Assembly (NCBI GenBank): GCA_902796045.1
Contig: CADBNQ010000353.1
Coordinates: forward strand, 1 to 18,403
Direction of reading: 5' to 3'
DNA: 18,403 bases
Source: an uncultured Lachnospiraceae bacterium
GTDB lineage: Bacteria; Bacillota; Clostridia; Lachnospirales; Lachnospiraceae
The position numbers were made by a program, and so were the translations under genes. A model generated the notes under the pieces. It made no database searches, was not told the origin of the DNA, and saw only the letters and a program-made list of their open reading frames with translations. Position 1 is the stretch's first letter. Every line of letters begins with the position of its first letter. Shown here piece after piece: positions 1 through 7,764 of the stretch.

Positions 1-146
1 ACGCCGTCTGTCTCTCTGGCCTGGACAGGAACAAGATGTGCCGGATGATTAAAGCAAAGAACATGATATTCGACATCAAGATAATAGGGATTCCTCACAG
101 GTTCAAGCACCCTGTATTCTTTCAGCCCTTCAACTAATAATTCCAC
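1..146 (-). CDS. Partial gene at the left edge, last visible gene of the Tad operon; possibly a DUF6382/FHA-type protein
   Basis: A reading frame opens at a GTG codon (146-144) and stays open for 48 codons to the window edge. A GGAGG ribosome site (160-156) lies 9 nt upstream, inside the last codons of the preceding TadE-like gene, so the two genes are packed as in one transcript. The visible N-terminus begins MELLVEGLKEYRVLEPV and has no signal peptide or membrane segment. In clostridial Tad loci the genes after the pseudopilins often encode a cytosolic DUF6382 protein with an FHA domain. The segment around residues 23-46 loosely resembles what I remember of that N-terminal domain, but this is memory-based inference on a short fragment. 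That the frame is coding is fairly secure; the family is not. Confidence 0.5.
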   Translation of the reverse strand, partial: MELLVEGLKEYRVLEPVRNPYYLDVEYHVLCFNHPAHLVPVQARETDG

Positions 147-149
147 GAT

Positions 150-650
150 TTATTTCCTCCGCGGATTCCGCCTGTTCTGCTTATTCCCAGTTTCTTTTTT
201 TGCTTCCATGGCAAATATATGCATCCTCAGATACTCTTCCCAGTCATCTGCAGGTGTTTTCGATCTCCCGCTGAATCGCAGCCCATGTACCCCTGCCGGC
301 TTATTTCCGCTAAAAGGCCATCGAAAAGAGACTGTCCCCTCTGAAATGACCCTGGATACGCCGATCTCTACACTGCTGTTTTCACAGTTTGTTATCAGCA
401 ATCTGCTCTTTATCCTCTTCGCAAGTCTCCGGGAGGCCGCTTCCTTCGACTTTGTTCTGTTTTTGCTCCCTACCATGGATGTCTCATCAGCCAGCCGCAT
501 CGTTTCACTTTTGACGGCGGACATATCCATTAAGAATACCATGAAGAACACCAGCCATGTGATCCACAGAAACACAACCGGGAGCAGCAGGGCCATCTCC
601 ACCGTGATACGTCCGCTTACTTTCCGCTGTTCATGGCGCACCTTGAACAT
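150..650 (-). CDS. tadE: TadE-like pseudopilin (minor Tad pilus component)
   Basis: A 166-residue protein with a short basic leader, then SGRITVEMALLLPVV (residues 12-26), the TadE-type motif of a glycine followed five residues later by glutamate (Gly13, Glu18). One hydrophobic helix spans about 20-42. The remaining ~120 residues are basic and polar, presumed extracytoplasmic, and end in a highly charged tail. TadE/TadF proteins are processed by the same prepilin peptidase as Flp and act in pilus biogenesis or as minor pilins. The ATG at 650 follows a purine-rich stretch (GGGGATGAGGCA). It overlaps the 3' end of the preceding TadE-like gene by 34 bp, which suggests translational coupling. TadE versus TadF cannot be decided from the sequence alone. 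Confidence 0.8.
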   Translation of the reverse strand: MFKVRHEQRKVSGRITVEMALLLPVVFLWITWLVFFMVFLMDMSAVKSETMRLADETSMVGSKNRTKSKEAASRRLAKRIKSRLLITNCENSSVEIGVSRVISEGTVSFRWPFSGNKPAGVHGLRFSGRSKTPADDWEEYLRMHIFAMEAKKETGNKQNRRNPRRK

Positions 651-1522
651 TGCCTCATCCCCCTGACCTCACTGAGTCTGACTGACCTGACCGACCGTTT
701 GAGCCCGCTGCAGGACAGCTTCGAATGATAACAATCACCCTCTGCTGTAATGTAAAGGGCTTTTGGGATCTGTGTCTTTTTTATACATTTGTGACACCTC
801 CTGATGCCTCTGGCTTCAAGCATCTTTATGGTGAGACTGTTCCCTCTGATCCGCAGACTGATATGGCTGCAGGATAGTTTTGTGTGATAGACGGACCCGT
901 GCTCCGCCAGAAAAACGACAGGGTCATCCCCTGCCTCCCGCTCCCCCGCATGCAGGGTATAACCGGTATAGGTTCTCCTTACTGCCCTGATTGTCTTTCT
1001 GGCATACAGGCCTCCAAAAAAAGGAACCGGCAGTCTCAGGGAATAGGCAGCATCTACACTGACTGACGCCCTTTCTTTCAGATCATGCCCTCTGACAGCG
1101 ATTCCGGTCCTGCCTCCGGCTATACAGCTGCTGCAGAGATCCCCTCCCTGAAATATACTGATAAAAACCAGGGCCGGGCTGCCAGATGCATCCCCGGTTC
1201 CGTCGGCCGGATCCATAAAGCTCATAGATCTGTCTCTGGCATAGACCATAGCCGTTTTTGACACTGCATGCTGAATCTCACCTTCTGCCAGCAGGAGCTG
1301 GCCGATCATGATCAGCGCGCATAATGCTGCGAGAAACAAGGGCAGGATCATGGCAGCCTCTACTGTTACACTTCCCCTTGAGGAGGCAAAACGGGATGCT
1401 CTCTTTCTCTTTTGTGACTGATTACTGACTGCTTGTGCCTGGAGAGACCTTTTATTATTTTCTGTCCTGAAACATGATTGTTCAGCTTTCACGACAGCAA
1501 TATCCTGTATATTGGAGAGCAC
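617..1522 (-). CDS. TadE-like pseudopilin with two C-terminal cysteine/histidine (zinc-ribbon-like) modules
   Basis: A 301-residue protein started by GTG at 1522, chosen because GGAGG (1536-1532) lies 9 nt upstream. About 49 basic, polar residues precede the TadE-type motif GSVTVEAAMILPLF (50-63; Gly50, Glu55) and a single membrane helix (~56-79). A CSSC motif sits at 130-133. Two tandem modules of about 40 residues follow, at ~203-246 and ~257-295. Each reads as a hydrophobic strand, then Y-H-(S/T)-K-L-S-C, then C-x-x-C (His213/Cys218/Cys243/Cys246 and His266/Cys271/Cys292/Cys295). Similar YH...C...CxxC tails occur on secreted clostridial proteins and are presumed metal-binding; finding a pair on a pseudopilin is unusual. 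The gene overlaps the next TadE-like gene by 34 bp. The pseudopilin call is secure; the role of the modules is inferred. Confidence 0.8.
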   Translation of the reverse strand: MLSNIQDIAVVKAEQSCFRTENNKRSLQAQAVSNQSQKRKRASRFASSRGSVTVEAAMILPLFLAALCALIMIGQLLLAEGEIQHAVSKTAMVYARDRSMSFMDPADGTGDASGSPALVFISIFQGGDLCSSCIAGGRTGIAVRGHDLKERASVSVDAAYSLRLPVPFFGGLYARKTIRAVRRTYTGYTLHAGEREAGDDPVVFLAEHGSVYHTKLSCSHISLRIRGNSLTIKMLEARGIRRCHKCIKKTQIPKALYITAEGDCYHSKLSCSGLKRSVRSVRLSEVRGMRQCSRCAMNSGK

Positions 1523-1589
1523 CCTGTTTTACCTCCTCTGTCTTATTAATGAACTGTTAAATCATAATATATCCGCTGTTCCTTCCTGT

Positions 1590-3134
1590 TCAGTAACTGA
1601 CAACTCTGTCCATCTCCTGACTGAAAAAGTGATCAGAAAAGCTTTTCGATCCCGGAAAAGACACAAACCATCTGGGACATAACACTGTTCCTGTCCACCT
1701 GAAGGAGTAAAGGCAGTCCTCCATCCTGAAGCCTGGTTCATCTAAAGCTGCGTTCAGCTGCATCATATCCATTATCCTGTAATTAAAATAAGGTCTTTTG
1801 TACCTGCTGATCAAAAGAAATCGCAGGTAATCTTCATAGCTGACTCCCTTTTTCACACCGGCTGCCGATGATTTTCTTTTAATCCTGGATGCTGCATTAT
1901 CAAAAGACAGGTTCCAGTTGGAGGAATCTTTGACCGCCGCAACCTTTCCCCCTTCCATCAGGGTATGCAGCTCCAGCAATGATTCTCCATAGCTCAGGGC
2001 AGCGATCAGCAGGGTTCTTACCGCATCCGTTCCTTCCGGAAAATCCAGGATCCCGGCCAGGTCTTCTGCCAGTGATGCTGCCTCATCCCTGATCTTTTCG
2101 TCCCGGCTGGCATATTGATAGTTGATAAAAAGCCTCATCATCATGATACGGTCCGCTACACAGCGCAGGTTGTCCTGATCGGTATTTTTCCCTGCAATAA
2201 TATACTCGAGCTCATACTTCAAAGCAGTTTTTTCCTTTTCTTCTGCACCTCCAAAATAGTGAAAGCACAGCAGAAGGTACTCTGTCAGATCCTTATCCAT
2301 GGCCGGATCCACATCTTCCATATCAGATGGATACTCCGACCTGAAAAGTCTTCTCCATTCTGAAAGCTTATTCCAGCCAAAAAGCCGGGGCATCTCTTTA
2401 TCCGAAGATCCATGAGCTGCCGTATGCGATGGCAGGTCACTGGTATCAACCCTGAGGGATGAGATATCCTGTGGATGATCCAGAGCGTACAAGAGGATCC
2501 CGGAGTGTATGGCCTGATCTAATACCTGTCGAAGATCAGCCCATTGCGCCCTGTGGAGCAGTGCTTCCGGGTCTTCCTCCTCTTCCTCCCAGACTGACTC
2601 CGGATCATCCAGGTCATCAGACTCATGGTGATCCGGCTGGCGGCCGGCAGATTCAGATATATCAAAATCATCTTCTCCGGATCGTCTCCCTTCCTCCTGG
2701 TCTTTTGCCGACCGCACCAGCCTTTCCAGCCCCCTGCTGACCTGAATCACAGTATTGTACTTCATATATTCGCTGATCTGCGTCCTGAGAAACAACCCTT
2801 TCTCATCCGTCGCCGCTTTCTCCTCTGAAACATCCAGATCCCGGAAGCGCAATCCGTACGTTCCGGATGTCCCATAGTGATTCAGGAAATCCCGGACATC
2901 CTTTTCCATGTACTCTCTTTCTCTGGGATCCAGAAAGAATACATGGTATCTCTCAAATAAGCTCTTATCATATCTGGACAGGATATCATTACCAGCCTCC
3001 AGAAATGCCTCCTCTGCCAGGGCGGATTCCATAAAAGCATGAACCCCTTCCAGCACACAGAAAGCCAGTCCGAGAAAAACCAGGAAGGTCATGGCCAGAA
3101 AGATTGTAACCTGCCCTCTCTCATCTCTCAGCAT
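1590..3134 (-). CDS. DUF5702-like Tad-locus envelope protein
   Basis: A 514-residue protein with an N-terminal pseudopilin-like start: GQVTIFLAMTFLVFLG (7-22), one membrane helix at about 9-30, then GVHAF. The large remainder should be outside the membrane. The region after the helix (about 36-75, including SRYDKSLFERYHVFFLDP) resembles the DUF5702 family, found in Tad loci of Clostridia and of unknown function. A strongly acidic low-complexity stretch (about 146-192) separates this from a mainly helical C-terminal half. The start ATG directly abuts the TAA stop of flp (TAAATG). No Shine-Dalgarno is evident ahead of it, so translation is probably coupled to flp. Sixty-seven bp separate it from the next TadE-like gene. 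It may be a minor pilin or assembly factor. The family call rests on motif memory. Confidence 0.7.
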   Translation of the reverse strand: MLRDERGQVTIFLAMTFLVFLGLAFCVLEGVHAFMESALAEEAFLEAGNDILSRYDKSLFERYHVFFLDPREREYMEKDVRDFLNHYGTSGTYGLRFRDLDVSEEKAATDEKGLFLRTQISEYMKYNTVIQVSRGLERLVRSAKDQEEGRRSGEDDFDISESAGRQPDHHESDDLDDPESVWEEEEEDPEALLHRAQWADLRQVLDQAIHSGILLYALDHPQDISSLRVDTSDLPSHTAAHGSSDKEMPRLFGWNKLSEWRRLFRSEYPSDMEDVDPAMDKDLTEYLLLCFHYFGGAEEKEKTALKYELEYIIAGKNTDQDNLRCVADRIMMMRLFINYQYASRDEKIRDEAASLAEDLAGILDFPEGTDAVRTLLIAALSYGESLLELHTLMEGGKVAAVKDSSNWNLSFDNAASRIKRKSSAAGVKKGVSYEDYLRFLLISRYKRPYFNYRIMDMMQLNAALDEPGFRMEDCLYSFRWTGTVLCPRWFVSFPGSKSFSDHFFSQEMDRVVSY

Positions 3135-3320
3135 TTAATGAATCTGTCCGACATTGGACTGCATTGTTGAAAAAATCGAACTTACGATATTCCTGATGTT
3201 GTTCTGGAATATAATCACCAGCCCGATGAGCACCACAGTAATCAATATGACTTCAACCACACCCATGCCTGCAGAAGGCGGAAAATGCTTCTCCATGAAC
3301 TTCAGCCACCTTTTTTTCAT
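3135..3320 (-). CDS. flp: Flp-type (type IVb) pilin
   Basis: A 61-residue protein, the usual size for an Flp prepilin. The basic leader (1-18) ends in PPSAG. Cleavage after Gly18 would leave a mature protein beginning MGVVE with glutamate at +5, the hallmark of prepilin-peptidase substrates. A 20-residue hydrophobic helix (21-40) and a short polar tail ending in VGQIH follow. The mature 43-residue pilin would be the main fibre subunit. An AAGGTGAT ribosome site lies about 9 nt ahead of the ATG. The gene sits 108 bp after the TadC-like gene, the widest gap inside the operon. That gap holds a short inverted repeat (AACCC/GGGTT) but no promoter I would defend. It stops directly against the next gene's start. 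The clostridial subtype is close to Flp1-like pilins. Confidence 0.9.
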   Translation of the reverse strand: MKKRWLKFMEKHFPPSAGMGVVEVILITVVLIGLVIIFQNNIRNIVSSIFSTMQSNVGQIH

Positions 3321-3428
3321 AACCGATCACCTTCACTTCCATACTACTATCAACATCATCAATCTCTAACCCGGGAGGGTTCCATAAACGGCAGTAACTC
3401 TTCCCGACATTCAAGCCGCGTCTGATGA

Positions 3429-4862
3429 TCAGAATCCCCGGAACCTCAGCAATGCCGGAAACAGCACAATGATCATTACCAGAAAGAGAAGAACGACCAT
3501 AGGGAAAAGCAGCCTGGTCTCCGTGATCTTCCCCTCCTTCCTTGCCCTGTCTATCCTCTGTTCAAAGGCATCCTTTTCCATGCGTTCAAGAATCTCCCTG
3601 CCTTCCCGGCTCCCTTTCACCAGTATCTGTACAAGCGCCAGAGCCAGCTTCTGATACAGGGGACTCCGGCTTCGCTCTGCCCACCTGACACAGGCCTCTT
3701 TCTGGCTGACACCCATCTTCATCTGTCTGTCCATCAGCACGATCTCTTCAAAAGCCTGCCTCTCTGATTCTTTGCCGGCTGATGCCAGATAATTGGCGCT
3801 GATCCTGTGAATTGATGAGGAGACTGATAAACCTGCTTTGATAAACAGGAGGATCTCATGAACAATGATAGCAAAATCCTCCTCTTCCTCCCTCCTCTTC
3901 TTCTCCACAGCCTCTTTTAATCTGTAGTACCTTCGGAGTATGATTGCAGCCGGACTGATCGCAGCCAGCAAGATCCCTCCATAGATGATCCGCCTTCTTT
4001 CGGGGAGCCAGATGCGTATGCCGCTCATCTGACCAGGGATGGCAACATCGCTGTCCCCGGCTGAAGACCGTTCTATCTTCTTCAGCTTCTCCTCCACCTC
4101 GTCATAGGCAGTGTGCTCTTTTTTCTTCTGCTCCGGAGCCACAATAGTGACAGGAATGGTCCTGGTTTTTGACCATGATCTGTATGCGGCTGTCACCTGG
4201 ATACTTGTCCTGGCTTTCTCCTTCTTTTTCATCCTGCCGGCTTTCTCTCCCAGTTCTCCTCCCAGTCCGACCAGGGAAAGGTCTTCAGGCTGGTACTCTG
4301 CCGAAAAAGGAAACCCGTCCAGTTTCTCATCAAATACCAGGGCACTTTCTACCTGCTGCAGGGATCTGTTCCTTCCGCACATATTCTTCTGCAGCTTTCT
4401 GAAGAAATCATCGAACAATTCCTCCCTCTCTTTCGGAGAAAGCTGCTGTTCCTCAATAGTCAGCGTGACAGACTGCTTACCGGATTTACGGCCGAGCAGA
4501 AGCTCCTGCTCTTTATCACCCTGACCAAAAGGATTCCTGCTGACATGGATCTCATGATCTGCCATAAGCAGGTACCCAGCCGCGGCCATAACAGTGACCA
4601 GCAAAAAAACAACTCCCCAGAAGAGAATCGCGCACTCTTCTTCTATAAAAAGCCGGCAGCGGTCCTCCATCTGTCCCGGAGACTCTGACCGCTTTCTGGT
4701 AAAGCAGCTCTTTACCGACCGGTATATACAGGTCCGGGGTGCCGCGGGAATCTTATGATAAATAAGCCCTCCTGCTTTCAGATACCAGGGCCTTGCTTCT
4801 TTCCTCTTCCCATGGGCAGCCTGCCTCTGTTTCTTCTCAGGCTTCTTTCTTCTCCCGATCAT
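3429..4862 (-). CDS. tadC: TadC-like inner-membrane platform protein (T2SSF domain) with an added N-terminal ectodomain
   Basis: A 477-residue protein, well over the ~300 usual for TadC. A long basic N-terminus (1-75) leads to a first membrane helix (~79-101). About 180 residues then follow (102-285), predicted extracytoplasmic, of mixed charge with no motif I recognise. A second helix (~293-309) precedes a GspF/T2SSF-type cytoplasmic helical bundle (~328-447, containing IVHEILLFIKAGLS at 333-346), and a last helix spans 450-472. TadB and TadC form the membrane platform on which the TadA ATPase acts. The start ATG at 4862 has an AGGGGG ribosome site 8 nt upstream and lies 19 nt after the tadB stop. 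The platform assignment is confident; the ectodomain is described, not identified. Confidence 0.85.
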   Translation of the reverse strand: MIGRRKKPEKKQRQAAHGKRKEARPWYLKAGGLIYHKIPAAPRTCIYRSVKSCFTRKRSESPGQMEDRCRLFIEEECAILFWGVVFLLVTVMAAAGYLLMADHEIHVSRNPFGQGDKEQELLLGRKSGKQSVTLTIEEQQLSPKEREELFDDFFRKLQKNMCGRNRSLQQVESALVFDEKLDGFPFSAEYQPEDLSLVGLGGELGEKAGRMKKKEKARTSIQVTAAYRSWSKTRTIPVTIVAPEQKKKEHTAYDEVEEKLKKIERSSAGDSDVAIPGQMSGIRIWLPERRRIIYGGILLAAISPAAIILRRYYRLKEAVEKKRREEEEDFAIIVHEILLFIKAGLSVSSSIHRISANYLASAGKESERQAFEEIVLMDRQMKMGVSQKEACVRWAERSRSPLYQKLALALVQILVKGSREGREILERMEKDAFEQRIDRARKEGKITETRLLFPMVVLLFLVMIIVLFPALLRFRGF

Positions 4863-4881
4863 CCCTGCATCCCCCTGACAT

Positions 4882-5628
4882 TCAGGACTCGATCCTGATC
4901 ATGGATTCCGTCCAGTAATAACAGCCTGTTATAGCGGCCAGCACTACGCTCATCAGAATGTGACCGGCCGTTGATTCATACAGGCAGGACATATACTCAC
5001 CATTGGTCAGTCTCATATAAGCAAAGACCAGCAATGGCATGACGAGCATCAGGTTCTTCTCATAGATCACGCCGCTTAAGATGACCCTGATCTCCTCTTC
5101 CGTATCCATTTTGACCTGGAAATTATTCCGGGTGTTTTTCAGGATCATCATCAGGTTCCCACCGGTAGTCTTCACAATCTCAATCACCTGAGCAAACTGC
5201 ATGATATCTCTGATCCCGGCAGTTCTCGCATAGTTCTTAAAGAGCTGATCCAGGGATCCGCCCAGATCCATCCCGTGATTGATCCGCTGAAGCTGTTTTA
5301 TGGTAGGGTCATTCCCCCTGAAGCTGTCTGCCTGCATCTCATGACAGGCCGCCCGGCATGCGTTCTCCATCGTATAGCCTGCCTGCACTGAGCTCATCAG
5401 GGATTGAAGCAGATCAGAAAAGCCCTGCTTATACTGTCTCCTCAGATGCTTCTCCCGATATCTGCCGCACTCCAGGAAGAAGGGAATCATCAGAAGCTGT
5501 AGAGGACCCATCCATCTCCAGTCGCTGTAACACAGAAGGTTGATCAACAGGAGAAGAATCTCCCCGGCCAGCAGCTGGACCAGCACCAGCTTAGCCGAAA
5601 TCTTCCATGGCCTGACAAAAAGTCTCAT
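4882..5628 (-). CDS. tadB: TadB-like inner-membrane platform protein (T2SSF domain)
   Basis: A 248-residue protein with two N-terminal hydrophobic helices (~13-33 and 38-53). A cytoplasmic T2SSF bundle follows (~65-185) with the characteristic LLQSLMSSVQAGYTMENA stretch near 72-89 and a GG-containing EIVKTTGGN motif near 149-157. Two more helices lie at ~192-208 and 221-240. TadB pairs with TadC as the platform through which TadA drives pilin polymerisation. The ATG at 5628 is preceded by AAAGGA. The gene begins 38 bp inside the end of tadA in another frame, so it is almost certainly translationally coupled. The length is slightly short for TadB but all four helices are present. No anomaly was seen. 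Confidence 0.88.
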   Translation of the reverse strand: MRLFVRPWKISAKLVLVQLLAGEILLLLINLLCYSDWRWMGPLQLLMIPFFLECGRYREKHLRRQYKQGFSDLLQSLMSSVQAGYTMENACRAACHEMQADSFRGNDPTIKQLQRINHGMDLGGSLDQLFKNYARTAGIRDIMQFAQVIEIVKTTGGNLMMILKNTRNNFQVKMDTEEEIRVILSGVIYEKNLMLVMPLLVFAYMRLTNGEYMSCLYESTAGHILMSVVLAAITGCYYWTESMIRIES

Positions 5629-6814
5629 ACAACCGGTATCCTTTCATTCTGTCGATGTGAATAAGATTCCCCCTTCTGACCAGGCGTCCTTCCTCTCCAG
5701 ATTCATAGGAATAAGTAAAAAGAGGGTTCAATTGATAGTCACAGCCGTCATAATCTGCCATCTCAGCAATCTCCAGGATCTTTCTTCTCCCTGAGGGAAG
5801 TCTGCCCAGATGGATCAGTATATCGATGGATGACGCAATGAGCCCCTGCACAGCCCGCAGCGGCATATCCATCCCCATCAGAGTCATCGTCTCCAGCCTC
5901 CTTAAGGCATCACGGCAGGAATTGGCATGGATCGAGCTTAGCGAGCCGTTGTGCCCGGTGGAAAAAGCCATCAGCATCGATACGGCCTCCCTGCCTCTGA
6001 CTTCTCCGACGATGATTCTTGAAGGTCTCATACGAAGACTGGCCTTGATCAGGTCTTCCATGCTGATCTCATTGTTCCCCTCAACATTCGCCTCTCTTGT
6101 CTCCAGCCTGACAAGATTGTCCATATGAAACTGGAGCTCAGCAGAATCTTCTATGGTAATGATTCTTTCATCCGGGTCAATATATCCGGCCAGGGCATTC
6201 AGCAGGGATGACTTGCCGCTGTTAGTCGCTCCGTCGATCAAAATGGAGTATCGTCCCTTCACCAGACAGGAAAGGACCCTTTCAAGAGACTGGGGAAACT
6301 CACCATACTCCAGCAGCTTCTCCATGGTCATCCCTCCCTTTTGGAACTTTCTTATGGTAATAACCGGACCGGACAGGGAGATCGGAGGAAGGACGATATG
6401 GACGCGGGATCCGTCCACAAGACGGCTGTCCACAATAGGCAGAGTCTCGTTAACCATCCTGTTTGTGCTGGCTACCATCTGATCTATCAGCCGGTAGATA
6501 TCAGACTCATCCGGAAACCGGTCCTCTGTCTGGAGCATCACGCCATCCTTCTCGATAAAAATATGATCCTTTCCTGTCACCATGATCTCTGTCACCCTGT
6601 CATCCCGAAGGTACTTCTCCAGAATATCCAGGCGTCTGATAGAGTCAAAAATCTCCTGACGCAGATTCTTCTTTTCCTGCAGGGTTCCGTAGGAAGAATG
6701 CCCTTCTTTTAATATCATCCGGTCTATCTCCTGGTAGACCGCGTCATCAGTCGCCATCAGTCCACACTCCAGGTTGGACAGCACTTCCTGTCGGATCCGG
6801 GACTTATCCAGCAT
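5591..6814 (-). CDS. tadA: TadA/CpaF-type pilus assembly ATPase
   Basis: A 407-residue type II/IV secretion ATPase. Visible motifs are Walker A GATNSGKS (195-202, Lys201), the Asp box IITIEDSAE (218-226), Walker B RIIVGEVRG (266-274, Glu271 as likely catalytic base) and the His box GHNGSLSSIHANS (288-300). The N-terminal domain (~55-190) carries the CpaF-typical DDRVTEIMVTG and DGSRVHIVLPP. It would hydrolyse ATP as a hexamer at the membrane to power export and assembly of Flp with TadB/TadC. The frame is open to 6916, but I start at ATG 6814 because GGAGG (6825-6821) lies 6 nt upstream and CpaF proteins align from here. The start overlaps the end of the TadZ-like gene by 11 bp. All catalytic residues look intact. 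Confidence 0.95.
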   Translation of the reverse strand: MLDKSRIRQEVLSNLECGLMATDDAVYQEIDRMILKEGHSSYGTLQEKKNLRQEIFDSIRRLDILEKYLRDDRVTEIMVTGKDHIFIEKDGVMLQTEDRFPDESDIYRLIDQMVASTNRMVNETLPIVDSRLVDGSRVHIVLPPISLSGPVITIRKFQKGGMTMEKLLEYGEFPQSLERVLSCLVKGRYSILIDGATNSGKSSLLNALAGYIDPDERIITIEDSAELQFHMDNLVRLETREANVEGNNEISMEDLIKASLRMRPSRIIVGEVRGREAVSMLMAFSTGHNGSLSSIHANSCRDALRRLETMTLMGMDMPLRAVQGLIASSIDILIHLGRLPSGRRKILEIAEMADYDGCDYQLNPLFTYSYESGEEGRLVRRGNLIHIDRMKGYRLYETFCQAMEDFG

Positions 6815-7700
6815 ATCCTCCCTCCTCTGCTCCCATATAATCCTCTCGAAAAACAATATGACACCGGTCACGCAGGTTCTCATATCCTGCCTGCACAGAC
6901 TGCAGGATGTAATCACAGCAGCTCATGCGGACCCTGTCTTCCCTGCTGCTTAAAATATACAAACTGTCAAAGTGTTTCATTAGATGGCCTGTGCCAAGCA
7001 GCCCGTTTCCCAGGCCGACATAGATTCCCGGATACACTGCTCCGGATAGAAGCTTTGAGAAAAACCAGCTGTAGTCGTCCTCCGAGAGTTCAAGAAGGGG
7101 GAGGAAAGACAAGGCAGATGGCAGTACATAATAGCCGCTGACCTGACCGGACAGTTCCCTGATCCTTGAGAGGAGCTGCGGATCCTTCAGATGGATGTAA
7201 TAACACAGGTCACCCATATGTCCCTCTCCCGCTGTCTGGTCATCCTCTCCCGGCATATCCTCCATGCCGAGGAACAACTCTTCTTCCCTCATGCGGGCTC
7301 TGGCAAAGGCGCCCAGACCGGCATCCGGAACAGGCGAATAAATCCCGCAGATCTTAAGATTGCTGTCCCTGTCCGGGCCTGACCTGCTGCCAGTCCCCGT
7401 ATGCTCAGCAATCATATCTATCAGCTCACCCGGAGGATGGAGCCGGCAATAGCCTGTCTCCTCCTCCCCCTCTGTGATCCACAATACGGCCTCTTCGTCG
7501 AGCAGGTCCCTTTGTTCCTGGGACAATTCCCGATAAAAACATCGGTCCATGATGAGCAGATCCTGGCTCCTTCCGTCCAGATCCCACTGGGCAGACTGCG
7601 TATAATAGCTCAGCCTGATACTCTTATCCAGATGAGTCTCCAGAAATCTTGACAGCCTTCTCCCGTATTCTCCCTCGCAGCCTAATCTGACTGTAACCAC
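6804..7700 (-). CDS. tadZ: TadZ/CpaE-like protein with a degenerate nucleotide-binding site
   Basis: A 298-residue protein, first gene of the Tad operon. It starts at GTG 7700, chosen for the perfect AGGAGGTGA site upstream. The N-terminal ~100 residues look receiver-like (alternating strands and helices, VTVRLG at 2-7 and DLLIMD at 47-52). The C-terminal part (~115-298) matches the MinD/ParA-like half of TadZ/CpaE by position and by ICGIYSPVPDAGLGAFA at 117-133. In active relatives this segment carries G-K-T/S; here it reads G-L-G, so the P-loop lysine is absent. The second motif (YVGLGNGLLG, 227-236) lacks the expected aspartate. TadZ localises the pilus apparatus to a pole or focus in other bacteria. 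This copy probably cannot hydrolyse ATP. Identity rests on operon position and fold pattern. Confidence 0.75.
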   Translation of the reverse strand: MVTVRLGCEGEYGRRLSRFLETHLDKSIRLSYYTQSAQWDLDGRSQDLLIMDRCFYRELSQEQRDLLDEEAVLWITEGEEETGYCRLHPPGELIDMIAEHTGTGSRSGPDRDSNLKICGIYSPVPDAGLGAFARARMREEELFLGMEDMPGEDDQTAGEGHMGDLCYYIHLKDPQLLSRIRELSGQVSGYYVLPSALSFLPLLELSEDDYSWFFSKLLSGAVYPGIYVGLGNGLLGTGHLMKHFDSLYILSSREDRVRMSCCDYILQSVQAGYENLRDRCHIVFREDYMGAEEGGYAG

Positions 7701-7735
7701 ACCGTTCTCACCTCCTCACAGTCATTTGCAGACAT

Positions 7736-7764
7736 ATATTACCATATCTGTATGTTATTGTCTA
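7736..7764 (-). promoter_or_regulatory. Promoter of the Tad operon (sigma-A type, extended -10)
   Basis: Read on the minus strand: TAGACA (7764-7759), a 17-bp spacer, then TAATAT (7741-7736) with a TGG extension directly ahead of the -10. It lies 35 bp upstream of the TadZ-like GTG start, leaving a short leader of about 25-30 nt with the AGGAGGTGA ribosome site. The remaining upstream DNA (7765-7904) holds no gene. It contains a 13-bp dyad (GGCAGC-A-GCTGCC, 7860-7872) and an inverted repeat GTTTAC/GTAAAC (7805-7810 and 7838-7843) that could serve a regulator. No riboswitch was recognised there. Confidence 0.6.

Noticed and set aside
6815..6916. A longer N-terminus for the TadA ATPase
   Set aside because: The extra 34 residues are cysteine-rich and unlike CpaF N-termini, with no ribosome site. 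The ATG at 6814 has a strong one 6 nt upstream.
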